This document shows positions 1 to 8,471 of a stretch of 64,000 nucleotides of DNA, one piece after another. Position numbers and translations under genes: made by a program. The DNA lies in the NCBI RefSeq assembly GCF_006494535.1, contig NZ_VHIQ01000007.1, positions 230,325-294,324 on the forward strand, given 5' to 3'. This DNA is from Paucihalobacter ruber. GTDB lineage: Bacteria > Bacteroidota > Bacteroidia > Flavobacteriales > Flavobacteriaceae. The notes beneath the pieces were generated by a model. The model saw nothing but the letters and a program-made list of their open reading frames with translations, did no database searches and was not told the origin of the DNA. Positions within the stretch are counted from its first letter, which is position 1, and every line of letters begins with the position of its first letter.

Positions 1-1
1 T

Positions 2-697
2 AGAGCTGCTTTAATTATTAAGCCCGAAGGTGGCGAAGTAGTGCGCACAAAAGCATACAAACCCTACGAGAGTTTACAACACACCAAAGCCACAGTGTTA
101 TTTGATGAAAGCGGTAATCTTGAAGCCAGTGTTGAAATTAAATCCACAGGATACCAATACTCTTTAAGAGAAGCGTACGAAACAAAAGACGTCAAAGAAC
201 AAAACTTAAACTATAAAAACTATTGGGGTAATATCAATAACCTGCAAATTGACGGGGTGAGTTTTAAAAACGACAAAGACGAAATTGAGTTTGTTGAAAA
301 TGTAAACTTATCAGCAAAAAATTATGCTTCAAAAACAGGTAACAGATTGTTGTTGCAACCAAATTTGTTTAACGTTGTAAGTACAATTCCTGCAAGATAT
401 TCTACAAGATATCTCGATTTTCAGATAAGCCGCGGCTATGAAGATCAAGACGAATATGTACTTGAATTTCCAGATACTTTAGAAATTGAGGCACTTCCTG
501 AGCCTGTTTTAATCGACACAAAATTTGGAACCTACGAGTTTAGTATCGAAACCCTAGATAAGAATAAAGTGCAATACAAACGCAAATATATTTTAAATAA
601 AGGCAGTTATGCAAAAGAAGAGTATGAAGATTTTAGAGAGTTTAGAAAACTCATTGCCAAACACGATAAAGCAAAAATGGTTTTAAAAACAAAATAA
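2..697 (+). CDS. DUF3857-type protein, C-terminal part (cut by window edge)
   Basis: The reading frame is open from base 2, so the GTG at position 41 is probably internal and the gene starts outside the window. The visible 231 residues are beta-rich, with a C-terminal half resembling the end of the DUF3857/DUF3858 transglutaminase-like proteins of Bacteroidota (YSTRYLDFQISRGYEDQDEYVLEFPDTLEIEALPEP is cut here to its idea: an all-beta domain ending in a basic tail). The next gene, 9 bases downstream on the same strand, is a full-length member of the same family, and such genes often occur as pairs. The cellular role of the family is not established; the full-length neighbour is exported. Family assignment rests on the pairing and on the C-terminal pattern. 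Confidence 0.7.
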   Translation, partial: RAALIIKPEGGEVVRTKAYKPYESLQHTKATVLFDESGNLEASVEIKSTGYQYSLREAYETKDVKEQNLNYKNYWGNINNLQIDGVSFKNDKDEIEFVENVNLSAKNYASKTGNRLLLQPNLFNVVSTIPARYSTRYLDFQISRGYEDQDEYVLEFPDTLEIEALPEPVLIDTKFGTYEFSIETLDKNKVQYKRKYILNKGSYAKEEYEDFREFRKLIAKHDKAKMVLKTK

Positions 698-706
698 TTT
701 ACTTTC

Positions 707-2728
707 ATGAAATCAATAATTTTAACACTACTGCTCGTTTTTAACTTAACGCTAACTGCACAAAATTTCAAGTATGGAAAAGTTTCCGATGTTGAGGTTA
801 TAGAAAAAGCTCATCCGCTGGAGCCCAATGCCAATGCTGCGGTTTTATATAAAAGTGAAAAAATCTATTTCGTTTATACTTCAGACGGTTTCAACCAAAT
901 GCGAGAAGTACATGAGCGAATTAAAATTTACAATAAAGAAGGATTTGATTGGGCAACAAAAAGAATAGTATTGTATCGCGGTGGTGGCGGCTCTAATGAA
1001 ATTCTTAAAAAAGTACAGGGTGAAACTTATAATATAGAAGGCGGTAAAATTAGTAAAGATAAACTCACAAAACAGGCTATTTTTGAAGAGGATGTTAATG
1101 ATTTTATAAGAGTTAGTACCTTCACAATGCCTAACATTAAAGAAGGCACCGTAATTGAATATGCATATACTATCGAATCACCTTTTTTAGCAATTGATGA
1201 CGTTATCTTACAGTATGAAGTACCAATTAATCAACTAGAAGTTGCTATTGCTACGCCTGAGTACTACAGATATAACAAAACGTTCAATCCTAAAGCCCAG
1301 TTTTATCCCGTTATTAAAGAATCACAAGAAAATAAATCTGCTACCCTTGTATCTTCAAGCGGTCCAACCACTTCAATTAATGCACCAAAAAATGCCAGTA
1401 GAAATTATAGCCAAAGTCAAGGTACATATATCGACTACCGTATTGAAATTAACGAAACCAACATTCCTGCACTAAAAGACGAAGAACTTATTTCAAGTTT
1501 AGATAATTACCGAGCAAAGCTAGGCATGGAACTTACAGCCATACAACAATCGGGCGGTGGCTTTAAAACGTTTTCTACTACTTGGGAAAAGGTTTGTGAA
1601 AACATATACCAGGCTCCCAGTTTTGGTGAACAAATTAAACGTTCTAATTTTTACTCGTCAGATATTGAGCCAATTGTTGGAAGTATCTCTGATCCTTTTA
1701 CAAAGGCATTTATTCTGCAAAATTTTGTAAGATCGAAAGTAAAATGGAACGGCCTTTACGGATTTACTTCACCTAAAGGTATTAGAAATGCTTATAAAGA
1801 AGGTGCCGGAAATATTGCAGACATTAATTTATTACTAATTTCGATGTTGCAGTCTAGTAACGTTAATGCCTACCCGGTTTTGGTAAGTACTCGTAATCAT
1901 GGTGTGCCGCTTTTTCCCACTCAAAATGGCTTTAATTATGTGATTTGTATGGTAGAAACAGATGAAGGCTACGCGCTTTTTGACGCTAGTGAAAATTTCA
2001 CAAGTTTTAATGTGTTGCCACCAAGAGCGATAAACTGGCAAGGTCGTGTTTTAAAACCTGACGGGTCTTCGCATTGGGTAAATTTAATACCTAATAAACC
2101 TTCTATTCAGTCCACTTCGTTAAATGTAACATTAAACGATGATTTTTCTGCTGAAGGTGTTGTAAGAAAGCGTTACACAGATTATTTAGCCTTTGATTAT
2201 CGCAATAAGTATGCGTTTTCAAGTGACGATGATCACATCACAAAATTAGAAAGTGGTAATGGAAGTATCGAAATTTCTGAATTAAATTTCGAAAATGCCA
2301 AAGATGTTACCAAACCGGTTGATGTAAGCTATAAATATGAACTTCAAGATGCAGTTGAAAATATAGGAGATAATGTGTATCTTCAACCAATGCTGTTTAC
2401 GGCTATGAAAGAATCACCATTTAAATCAGATACAAGATTATATCCAATAGATTTTACGTATCCGGTTTCAGAAAAATACATCATCAATATTATGTTACCT
2501 GAAGGATATGAAGTAGAGATCTTGCCACAAAGTGAGGCTTTAACCTTTAAAGACGAAGCTTGCATATTTAAATATATTTCAAAAGTGAATGGTAAATATT
2601 TGCAACTAAATATTAGCTTAGATATTAATACAACTGTTATAGGTACCACCGATTATACCGAGTTTAAGGCATTTTTTGAGAAAATAGTTGAAAAACAAAA
2701 TGAACAAGTGGTATTAAAAAAAGTCTAA
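707..2728 (+). CDS. Exported DUF3857 / transglutaminase-like protein
   Basis: The protein has 673 residues. A signal peptide is visible at residues 1-18 (hydrophobic run ending LTLTAQ). A DUF3857 domain follows at about 55-230, a transglutaminase-like fold at about 320-420, and a beta-rich C-terminal domain. In the transglutaminase core the usual cysteine position falls in the segment EGAGNIADINLLL, which has no Cys, so a normal thiol-catalysed reaction is unlikely; the domain may be structural or bind peptides. It lies 9 bases after the related truncated gene and is followed after 1 base by the MazG-like gene. Function is unknown beyond the family; a periplasmic or surface location is inferred from the signal peptide. 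Confidence 0.82.
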   Translation: MKSIILTLLLVFNLTLTAQNFKYGKVSDVEVIEKAHPLEPNANAAVLYKSEKIYFVYTSDGFNQMREVHERIKIYNKEGFDWATKRIVLYRGGGGSNEILKKVQGETYNIEGGKISKDKLTKQAIFEEDVNDFIRVSTFTMPNIKEGTVIEYAYTIESPFLAIDDVILQYEVPINQLEVAIATPEYYRYNKTFNPKAQFYPVIKESQENKSATLVSSSGPTTSINAPKNASRNYSQSQGTYIDYRIEINETNIPALKDEELISSLDNYRAKLGMELTAIQQSGGGFKTFSTTWEKVCENIYQAPSFGEQIKRSNFYSSDIEPIVGSISDPFTKAFILQNFVRSKVKWNGLYGFTSPKGIRNAYKEGAGNIADINLLLISMLQSSNVNAYPVLVSTRNHGVPLFPTQNGFNYVICMVETDEGYALFDASENFTSFNVLPPRAINWQGRVLKPDGSSHWVNLIPNKPSIQSTSLNVTLNDDFSAEGVVRKRYTDYLAFDYRNKYAFSSDDDHITKLESGNGSIEISELNFENAKDVTKPVDVSYKYELQDAVENIGDNVYLQPMLFTAMKESPFKSDTRLYPIDFTYPVSEKYIINIMLPEGYEVEILPQSEALTFKDEACIFKYISKVNGKYLQLNISLDINTTVIGTTDYTEFKAFFEKIVEKQNEQVVLKKV

Positions 2729-2729
2729 A

Positions 2730-3056
2730 ATGGATATAAAAAACGCCCAAATAATTGTAGACGAATGGATTAAAAACCATGGCGTGCGTTATTTTAACGA
2801 GCTTACCAACATGGCACAACTTACAGAGGAAGTTGGTGAAGTTGCCCGAATTATTGCCCGTAGATATGGCGAGCAAAGCGAAAAGGATAGCGACAAAGAT
2901 AAAGACTTAGGAGAAGAGCTCGCCGACGTGGTGTTTGTGGTATTGTGCCTGGCCAACCAAACCGGGATAGATTTACAAGCGGCTTTTGACGCTAAAATGG
3001 ATAAAAAAACCAAGCGTGACCATGATCGGCACCACAGTAACGACAAATTAAAGTAA
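2730..3056 (+). CDS. MazG-like nucleotide pyrophosphohydrolase
   Basis: This 108-residue protein is of the single-domain MazG-like / dUTPase-2 type. The metal-binding pattern of the superfamily is visible: EEVGE at about residues 32-36 and ELADVVF at about 63-69. Members hydrolyse nucleoside triphosphates to monophosphate and pyrophosphate, acting as house-cleaning enzymes; the substrate cannot be read from the sequence. The C-terminus is highly charged (DKKTKRDHDRHH). It starts one base after the preceding gene and is followed 27 bases later by aroA, so the three may be cotranscribed, although a TAnnTTTG motif inside the end of this gene could give aroA its own promoter. Confidence 0.8.
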   Translation: MDIKNAQIIVDEWIKNHGVRYFNELTNMAQLTEEVGEVARIIARRYGEQSEKDSDKDKDLGEELADVVFVVLCLANQTGIDLQAAFDAKMDKKTKRDHDRHHSNDKLK

Positions 3057-3061
3057 CTTTG
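3054..3061 (+). promoter_or_regulatory. Candidate -7 element for aroA
   Basis: TAACTTTG matches the Bacteroidota -7 consensus TAnnTTTG and lies 22 bases before the aroA ATG, overlapping the stop of the MazG-like gene. No TTG is found at the expected -33 spacing, so this is a weak call. Confidence 0.3.
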
Positions 3062-3083
3062 CCATTCTTTTTATGCAAACTTT

Positions 3084-4310
3084 ATGTTGTTAAAAATTCT
3101 AAAGTCAGAGGTTACTAATAATCAGACCATCGTTATATCAGGTTCAAAAAGTGAATCTAACAGGTTACTCATTTTAAAGGCCCTTTTTAACAACCTAGGT
3201 ATTGACAACCTGTCAAGTTCAGATGACACCGTTGTGTTAAAACAGGCGCTACAATCAAATAGTGGCATAATCGATATACATCATGCCGGTACAGCCATGC
3301 GATTTTTAACGGCTTATATGTCTTGTTTACCAAACAGAGAAGTGGTGCTTACAGGTTCTGATAGAATGCAACAAAGGCCCATTGGGGTGTTAGTTGAGGC
3401 TTTGCGAACCTTAGGAGCAGACATTTCATACTTAAAAAACGAAGGCTTTCCACCGCTAAAAATTAACGGCAAAAATATTACCAGATCTACGGTTCATCTC
3501 AATGCCGGAATTAGCAGTCAGTTTATTTCTGCGCTAATGTTAGTAGCGCCATCGTTAGACAATGGTCTAAAAATAGTTTTAGAAGGAGAGATCACTTCGA
3601 GGCCGTATCTCGAAATGACCTTGAGTTTACTCAATAAAGTTGGAGTTTCTACCTCATTTCAAGATCATATTATTAACATACAACCTAAAAAAGCACTTGA
3701 AACACCTGTAAATTTAATTGTAGAATCTGATTGGTCTTCGGCTTCTTATTATTATAGTATGATTGCTTTAAGTCCTTTACAATCAAGCATCCATTTAAAG
3801 TATTATCAAATCAATTCACTTCAGGGAGATTCAACCTTAGCTGAAATTTATCAGGATTTTGGAGTGGAAACAGTTTTTCAAGACAATGGCATTCGCATTA
3901 CCAAAACGGCCCAAGCAAATACGGTCATCAACTTTAATTTAAATAACTGCCCCGATATTGCCCAAACAATTACAGTTACTGCTTTCGGTTTAGGTTTGCC
4001 ATGTGATTTATATGGTTTACACACCTTAAAAATTAAAGAAACCGACAGGATTTTTGCCCTAAAAACTGAAGTAGAAAAATTAGGCGGTGAAGTTGAAATT
4101 ACAGATAATTCCCTTCATTTAAAAGCTTCAAATAAAATATCTTCCGCCGTTACAATCGAAACCTATAACGACCATAGAATGGCCATGGCTTTTGCGCCAT
4201 TGGCTCTAAAAGTACCAATTTACATTAACGACGCCATGGTAGTTACTAAGAGCTATACAACCTTTTGGAACGACCTAAAATCAATTGGGTTTCAAATTAT
4301 TGAAGAATAA
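3084..4310 (+). CDS. aroA: 3-phosphoshikimate 1-carboxyvinyltransferase (EPSP synthase)
   Basis: This 408-residue enzyme of the shikimate pathway transfers the enolpyruvyl group of PEP to shikimate-3-phosphate. Family signatures are present: GSKSESNR near the N-terminus (phosphoshikimate/PEP binding, residues about 18-25), HAGTAMRFL at about 73-81, SSQFISALM at about 148-156, KETDRI at about 321-326 and YNDHRMAMAF near residue 370. It is slightly shorter than the E. coli enzyme (427), as is common in flavobacteria. It starts at the first ATG in frame after the MazG-like gene and is the only aromatic biosynthesis gene in the window. Confidence 0.95.
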   Translation: MLLKILKSEVTNNQTIVISGSKSESNRLLILKALFNNLGIDNLSSSDDTVVLKQALQSNSGIIDIHHAGTAMRFLTAYMSCLPNREVVLTGSDRMQQRPIGVLVEALRTLGADISYLKNEGFPPLKINGKNITRSTVHLNAGISSQFISALMLVAPSLDNGLKIVLEGEITSRPYLEMTLSLLNKVGVSTSFQDHIINIQPKKALETPVNLIVESDWSSASYYYSMIALSPLQSSIHLKYYQINSLQGDSTLAEIYQDFGVETVFQDNGIRITKTAQANTVINFNLNNCPDIAQTITVTAFGLGLPCDLYGLHTLKIKETDRIFALKTEVEKLGGEVEITDNSLHLKASNKISSAVTIETYNDHRMAMAFAPLALKVPIYINDAMVVTKSYTTFWNDLKSIGFQIIEE

Positions 4311-4322
4311 CTGTCAAAACAC

Positions 4323-4354
4323 TTGACAAGGCCTGTTTTGAGATTGTATATTTG
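4323..4354 (+). promoter_or_regulatory. Bacteroidota promoter upstream of queA
   Basis: TTG (4323-4325), 21 bases, then TATATTTG (4347-4354) is a full match to the sigma-ABfr-type consensus (TTG ... TAnnTTTG). Transcription would start near 4360, leaving a leader of about 50 bases. The -7 element and the next five bases (CACCC) are the same as in the predicted rRNA promoter at 63860-63891, suggesting a strong promoter. An 8-bp inverted repeat (TCAAAACA 4314-4321 and TGTTTTGA 4334-4341) brackets the -33 element. Confidence 0.75.
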
Positions 4355-4367
4355 CACCCTTGTAAAA

Positions 4368-4392
4368 ATTTGATTTAAAAATTAAATCAAAT
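4368..4392 (+). promoter_or_regulatory. Hairpin in the queA leader
   Basis: ATTTGATTTAA (4368-4378) and TTAAATCAAAT (4382-4392) form a perfect 11-bp stem with a 3-base loop, placed between the predicted transcription start and the queA start codon. No T-run follows, so it is not a standard terminator. It may affect translation or RNA stability; the role is inferred. Confidence 0.5.
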
Positions 4393-4412
4393 CTTAAAAC
4401 TAAAAAAATCCT

Positions 4413-5462
4413 ATGAAGTTATCTCACTTTAATTTTAAACTCCCTGAAGAACTCCTTGCTGACAGACCTGTAGAAAACAGAGACGAAAGTAGATTAATGG
4501 TGGTGAACAGAGCCAACAAAACTATTGAGCATAAAATGTTTAAAGATATTATTGGGTATTTTGATGAAGGCGATGTTTTAATTTTGAATAACACCAAAGT
4601 TTTTCCGGCCAGACTTTATGGAAACAAAGAAAAAACAGGTGCCAGAATCGAAGTCTTTTTGTTACGAGAGTTAAATGAAGAACAAAGATTGTGGGACGTT
4701 TTGGTTGATCCTGCCAGAAAAATTAGAATTGGTAACAAATTATATTTTGGTGATGACGACTCATTAGTAGCCGAAGTCATTGATAATACCACTTCACGTG
4801 GTAGAACCTTACGTTTCTTATACGATGGCTCTTACAAAGAGTTTAGAAACAAATTAACCGAACTTGGCGAAACGCCACTTCCAAAATACATAAATCGTCC
4901 TGTTGAACCCGAAGACGAAGAGCGTTATCAAACCATATACGCTAAGCACGAAGGCGCTGTTGCAGCACCAACTGCCGGATTACACTTTTCAAAACACCTA
5001 TTAAAGCGTTTGGAAATAAAAGGTGTAGAAACAGCCGAAATCACATTACATGTAGGTTTAGGAACTTTTAATCCTGTTGAGGTAGAAGATTTATCAAAGC
5101 ATAAGATGGACAGCGAAGAAGTTATTATTGACGAACATGCTGTTAATACAGTTAACAGTGCCAAAGAAAAAAAGAAGCGCATTTGTGCCGTTGGTACTAC
5201 AGTTATGAGAGCCATTGAAAGTTCTGTGTCGTCTAATGGTCATCTCAACGAATTTTATGGATGGACCAATAAGTTTATTTTTCCACCATACGATTTTAGT
5301 ATTGCTAACAGTATGATTACTAATTTTCACACACCAAAATCAACTTTACTAATGATGGTTTCAGCATTTGCCGGCCACGATTTAATGAAAAAAGCATACG
5401 AAGAAGCCGTTAAAGAAAAGTACAGATTTTATTCTTACGGCGATGCCATGCTCATCATCTAA
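4413..5462 (+). CDS. queA: S-adenosylmethionine:tRNA ribosyltransferase-isomerase
   Basis: The 349-residue protein has normal length for QueA, which transfers and rearranges the ribosyl part of SAM onto 7-aminomethyl-7-deazaguanine in tRNA to give epoxyqueuosine. Typical segments are the N-terminal [29 protein letters not shown] opening (residues 6-30), [13 protein letters not shown] at about 50-62, AAPTAGLHF at about 184-192 and LHVGLGTF at about 213-220. It has its own strong promoter and a hairpin terminator directly after the stop, so it appears monocistronic. No other queuosine gene is in the window. Confidence 0.95.
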   Translation: MKLSHFNFKLPEELLADRPVENRDESRLMVVNRANKTIEHKMFKDIIGYFDEGDVLILNNTKVFPARLYGNKEKTGARIEVFLLRELNEEQRLWDVLVDPARKIRIGNKLYFGDDDSLVAEVIDNTTSRGRTLRFLYDGSYKEFRNKLTELGETPLPKYINRPVEPEDEERYQTIYAKHEGAVAAPTAGLHFSKHLLKRLEIKGVETAEITLHVGLGTFNPVEVEDLSKHKMDSEEVIIDEHAVNTVNSAKEKKKRICAVGTTVMRAIESSVSSNGHLNEFYGWTNKFIFPPYDFSIANSMITNFHTPKSTLLMMVSAFAGHDLMKKAYEEAVKEKYRFYSYGDAMLII

Positions 5463-5467
5463 AAATT

Positions 5468-5497
5468 AAAAAGCCTTGCATGTCAAGGCTTTTTTTA
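5468..5497 (+). terminator. Rho-independent terminator after queA
   Basis: AAGCCTTG (5471-5478) and CAAGGCTT (5484-5491) form a perfect 8-bp stem, extendable by A-T pairs, with a 5-base loop and a T-run, starting 9 bases after the queA stop codon. Confidence 0.85.
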
Positions 5498-5503
5498 ACT
5501 TAA

Positions 5504-5511
5504 TATATTTG
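5504..5511 (+). promoter_or_regulatory. Candidate -7 element for rlmN
   Basis: TATATTTG fully matches the -7 consensus and lies 15 bases before the rlmN ATG, just after the queA terminator. No TTG stands at the correct distance upstream. Confidence 0.4.
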
Positions 5512-5525
5512 TTATTAATTTCTAT

Positions 5526-6566
5526 ATGAATCCTATCAAAAAAGATATTAGAGCCTTAACCAAACAACAGCTACGTGATTTTTTCGTGAGCATAGGCGAC
5601 CAATCTTTTAGAGGGAATCAAGTGTATGAGTGGTTGTGGATTAAATCTGCACATAGCTTTGCTGATATGACCAACCTTACCAAGGAAACAAGACAACTGC
5701 TTGAGGAAAACTTTGTTATTAATCACATCAAAGTTGATGTCATGCAACGCAGTAATGACGGCACTATAAAAAATGCAGTTAGATTACATGATGATTTGAT
5801 AGTTGAATCGGTTTTGATTCCAACACCTAAAAGAACCACAGCCTGCGTGTCGTCTCAGGTGGGCTGCAGTTTAGATTGCAGGTTTTGTGCCACAGCGCGA
5901 TTAAAACGCATGCGCAATCTCAATCCTGACGAAATTTATGATCAGGTTGTGGCCATAGACAACCAAAGTCGGTTATATTTTAATAGGCCATTAAGTAACA
6001 TTGTGTTTATGGGTATGGGCGAACCACTTATGAATTACAATAACGTTTTAAAAGCCATTGATAAAATTACTTCAAAAGAAGGTTTGGCGATGTCTCCAAA
6101 GCGCATTACTGTTTCTACTTCAGGAGTGCCTAAAATGATAAAAAAAATGGCCGATGACGATGTTAAATTTAAACTGGCCGTGTCTTTACATTCGGCCATT
6201 GACGATATTAGAACGTCTATCATGCCGTTTAATGCCACATTCCCGCTTAAAGATTTACGCGAAGCTTTAGAATATTGGTATTCAAAAACAAAAAACAGAA
6301 TTACCTACGAATACGTGGTTTGGCAGGGCATTAACGATACCAAAAGAGATGTAGAGGCACTCATACAATTTTGCAAATTTGCACCAAGTAAGGTCAATTT
6401 AATTGAATACAATCCTATTGACGATGGCGAATTTCAGCAGGCCGACCAAAAAGCTATCAATATGTATATAGACATGTTAGAAGCCAATAACATCACCGTT
6501 ACCGTGAGACGCTCACGCGGTAAGGATATTGATGCCGCTTGTGGGCAATTAGCGAACAAATCCTAA
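5526..6566 (+). CDS. rlmN: 23S rRNA A2503 / tRNA A37 C2-methyltransferase
   Basis: This 346-residue radical-SAM enzyme methylates C2 of adenosine 2503 in 23S rRNA and A37 in some tRNAs. The 4Fe-4S cluster ligands form the CxxxCxxC motif at Cys114, Cys118 and Cys121. The mechanistic cysteine near the C-terminus is also present (DIDAACGQLA, Cys339). The GMGEP SAM-binding segment is at about 164-168. Length and order match RlmN; the Cfr resistance paralogue is less likely given the housekeeping context. It is transcribed alone between the queA terminator and the rearranged region before the prenyl synthase gene. Confidence 0.93.
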   Translation: MNPIKKDIRALTKQQLRDFFVSIGDQSFRGNQVYEWLWIKSAHSFADMTNLTKETRQLLEENFVINHIKVDVMQRSNDGTIKNAVRLHDDLIVESVLIPTPKRTTACVSSQVGCSLDCRFCATARLKRMRNLNPDEIYDQVVAIDNQSRLYFNRPLSNIVFMGMGEPLMNYNNVLKAIDKITSKEGLAMSPKRITVSTSGVPKMIKKMADDDVKFKLAVSLHSAIDDIRTSIMPFNATFPLKDLREALEYWYSKTKNRITYEYVVWQGINDTKRDVEALIQFCKFAPSKVNLIEYNPIDDGEFQQADQKAINMYIDMLEANNITVTVRRSRGKDIDAACGQLANKS

Positions 6567-6674
6567 AATTATAAGCTACTAAAAGTTAGGCACATTCAAA
6601 TAAATCGTTAATATCTAAACCTAATACATTTTTTATTATATACTTTTTGGCGATAGTTTACTTTTTAATTAGAA

Positions 6675-6732
6675 CCAAAAAAAGCCATAGATTTGCCAAA
6701 ATGAAAATAGTAAAGCAAATAAAACAACCCAT
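6675..6732 (+). repeat. Direct repeat, copy 1 (duplicate of prenyl synthase 5' end)
   Basis: This 58-base stretch repeats 6794-6850 with two substitutions and one A indel. It contains a copy of the start codon and first ten codons of the downstream prenyl synthase gene. A palindromic element begins immediately after it. Confidence 0.9.
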
Positions 6733-6763
6733 CATTCCTGCGAAAGCAGGAATCTTTATATGA
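6701..6763 (+). pseudogene. Truncated duplicate of the prenyl synthase N-terminus
   Basis: The ATG in repeat copy 1 opens a 20-codon frame: the first ten codons match the real gene start with two changes (MKIVKQIKQP against MKVVEQIKQP), then the frame enters the palindrome (IIPAKAGIFI) and stops at TGA. It is read here as the original start region, cut off by the palindrome, with the intact copy downstream now in use. It could be translated as a short upstream peptide; there is no evidence for that. Confidence 0.6.
6734..6755 (+). repeat. Palindromic element, forward (arms ATTCCTGC/GCAGGAAT)
   Basis: A perfect 8-bp stem with GAAA loop followed by CT. It is a founding example of the family seen at 21272, 22571 and 26446, and lies between the two copies of the 58-base direct repeat. 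Confidence 0.85.
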
Positions 6764-6793
6764 AGCATTAAAATCTCAGCTTGAAACAGAATG

Positions 6794-6850
6794 CCAAAAA
6801 AGCCATAGATTTGCCAAAATGAAAGTAGTAGAGCAAATAAAACAACCCAT
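6794..6850 (+). repeat. Direct repeat, copy 2 (carries the functional gene start)
   Basis: This 57-base copy contains the ATG at 6819 and the first codons of the prenyl synthase. The offset between the two copies is about 118 bases. Confidence 0.9.
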
Positions 6851-7796
6851 AGCCTTTGAAATGGAACTTTTCGAGCAAAAGTTTCGTCTGTCAATGTCTA
6901 GTAAAGTTCCTTTGCTCAACAGCATTACCCATTATATTGTTAACCGAAAGGGTAAACAAATGAGGCCTATGTTCGTGCTTTTGGTTGCAAAAATGATTAA
7001 TAACGGAGAGGTAAGCGAGCGTACCTACCGCGGTGCATCGGTTATTGAGTTGATTCATACTGCAACTTTGGTACATGACGACGTAGTTGACGATAGTAAT
7101 ATTCGGCGAGGTTTCTTTTCTATCAATGCACTCTGGAAAAATAAAATTGCCGTTTTAATTGGCGATTTCTTCTTATCTAAAGGCTTATTGCTGTGTATAG
7201 ATAACAACGATTTTGATCTCCTCAAAATTATTTCGGTGGCGGTTAGAGAAATGAGCGAAGGCGAATTACTCCAGATTGAAAAAGCCAGACGCCTCGACAT
7301 CACCGAAGACGTTTACTACGAAATCATTCGTCAAAAAACAGCTACTTTAATTGCTGCCTGCTGCAGTTTGGGAGCAGCTTCGGTTAAACCCAATTCTGAC
7401 GACGTCGAGAAAATGCGCAAATTTGGTGAACTTATTGGCATGGCCTTTCAAATTAAAGATGATTTGTTTGATTATGGGTCTAAAGCCATAGGAAAACCTA
7501 CCGGAATTGATATTAAAGAACAAAAAATGACCTTGCCGCTTATATATGTTTTGAATAATTGCAGCGCTAAAGACAAAGCATGGATCATTAACTCGGTTAA
7601 AAATCACAATAAGGATAAAAAGCGGGTGAATGAAGTAATTCAATTTGTAAAAGACAATGATGGTTTAGATTACGCTGTAAAACGCATGTATCATTTTAAA
7701 AACGAAGCTTTATCTATGTTAGAAGACTTCGAAGATTCTTCGTATAAAGATGCTCTTAAACTTATGGTAGACTACGTTATCGACCGAAAAAAATAA
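6819..7796 (+). CDS. Polyprenyl diphosphate synthase
   Basis: The 325-residue protein is a trans-isoprenyl diphosphate synthase that condenses isopentenyl diphosphate onto allylic diphosphates; in flavobacteria this usually makes the octaprenyl-type chain of menaquinone. The first aspartate-rich motif is HDDVVDD (about residues 86-92) and the second is KDDLFDY (about 215-221); GKQMRPMF binds substrate near residue 46. Chain length cannot be read with confidence. The start codon lies in the second copy of a duplicated segment, so the present N-terminus is the product of a rearrangement. The gene is alone on its strand between rlmN and the sigma factor. Confidence 0.88.
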   Translation: MKVVEQIKQPIAFEMELFEQKFRLSMSSKVPLLNSITHYIVNRKGKQMRPMFVLLVAKMINNGEVSERTYRGASVIELIHTATLVHDDVVDDSNIRRGFFSINALWKNKIAVLIGDFFLSKGLLLCIDNNDFDLLKIISVAVREMSEGELLQIEKARRLDITEDVYYEIIRQKTATLIAACCSLGAASVKPNSDDVEKMRKFGELIGMAFQIKDDLFDYGSKAIGKPTGIDIKEQKMTLPLIYVLNNCSAKDKAWIINSVKNHNKDKKRVNEVIQFVKDNDGLDYAVKRMYHFKNEALSMLEDFEDSSYKDALKLMVDYVIDRKK

Positions 7797-7910
7797 ATTT
7801 TAATTTACTGTTTAACAATTCATTATAAATTTATTGAATATTTTTTTCGCAATCGGTGCAACTATTTGCTTCAAAAAATCGTCTTTATAAATAAACCATC
7901 TCTATAAACT

Positions 7911-8471
7911 TTGAAAGTAGTAGCATTACATCAAAATTTAGAACGACTTATTAAGTCTGCAATCAAGCAAAACCGAAAGGCGCAACACAGTTTATTTGAA
8001 ATGTATTCGCCAAAAATGTTGAGTGTTTGCAGATATTACATCAAGGATGTTCACAACGCAGAAGAGGTAATGCTCGACGGATTTTTTAAAGTATTTATCA
8101 ATCTTCATAAATTTCAGTTTAATGGAAGTTTTGAAGGTTGGATTAGAAAAACAATGGTGAGGCAAGCCATTGATTTTCTTAGAGGTCAGAAGGAAGTCGT
8201 TTTTACGGAAGAAGGTAATTATACAGTTAAAGAGGAAGCCGGTGAATTCGAATTGTTCCAAGATGATTATTTGCAAAATTTAATCGATCATTTACCCGAA
8301 GGTTACAAAATGGTTTTTGTGTTGTATGCCATAGAAGGTTATAAACACAACGAAATTGCTGAAATGCTCAACATTTCAGAAGGTACCTCAAAGTCGCAAT
8401 TATCAAGGGCGCGACGTATGTTGCAGGAGCAACTAAAACAAGCTAACAACAATAATTATGGCACCAAATAA
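7911..8471 (+). CDS. ECF-type RNA polymerase sigma factor
   Basis: This 186-residue sigma-70 family protein has region 2 at about 20-85 (LFEMYSPKMLSVCRYYIKD onwards) and region 4 at about 120-170, with the helix-turn-helix HNEIAEMLNISEGTSKSQLSRAR. The only start that keeps region 2 complete is the TTG at 7911: an in-frame TAA lies at 7905-7907 and the first internal ATG would remove the first 30 residues. It overlaps the following gene by 14 bases, which implies translational coupling with the single-pass membrane protein there, the usual position of an anti-sigma factor. Target promoters are unknown. Confidence 0.85.
   Translation: MKVVALHQNLERLIKSAIKQNRKAQHSLFEMYSPKMLSVCRYYIKDVHNAEEVMLDGFFKVFINLHKFQFNGSFEGWIRKTMVRQAIDFLRGQKEVVFTEEGNYTVKEEAGEFELFQDDYLQNLIDHLPEGYKMVFVLYAIEGYKHNEIAEMLNISEGTSKSQLSRARRMLQEQLKQANNNNYGTK

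Noticed and set aside
100..120. GAAAGCGGTAATCT in the first gene, resembling half of a palindromic element
   Set aside because: The left arm is missing (no ATTACCGC before it), so it is taken as chance coding sequence (DESGNLE).
6658..6894. 78-residue frame on the minus strand with hydrophobic segments and IPAFAGMMG
   Set aside because: It runs antisense through the direct repeats, the palindrome and the prenyl synthase start; the IPAFAGM string is simply the palindrome read in another frame.
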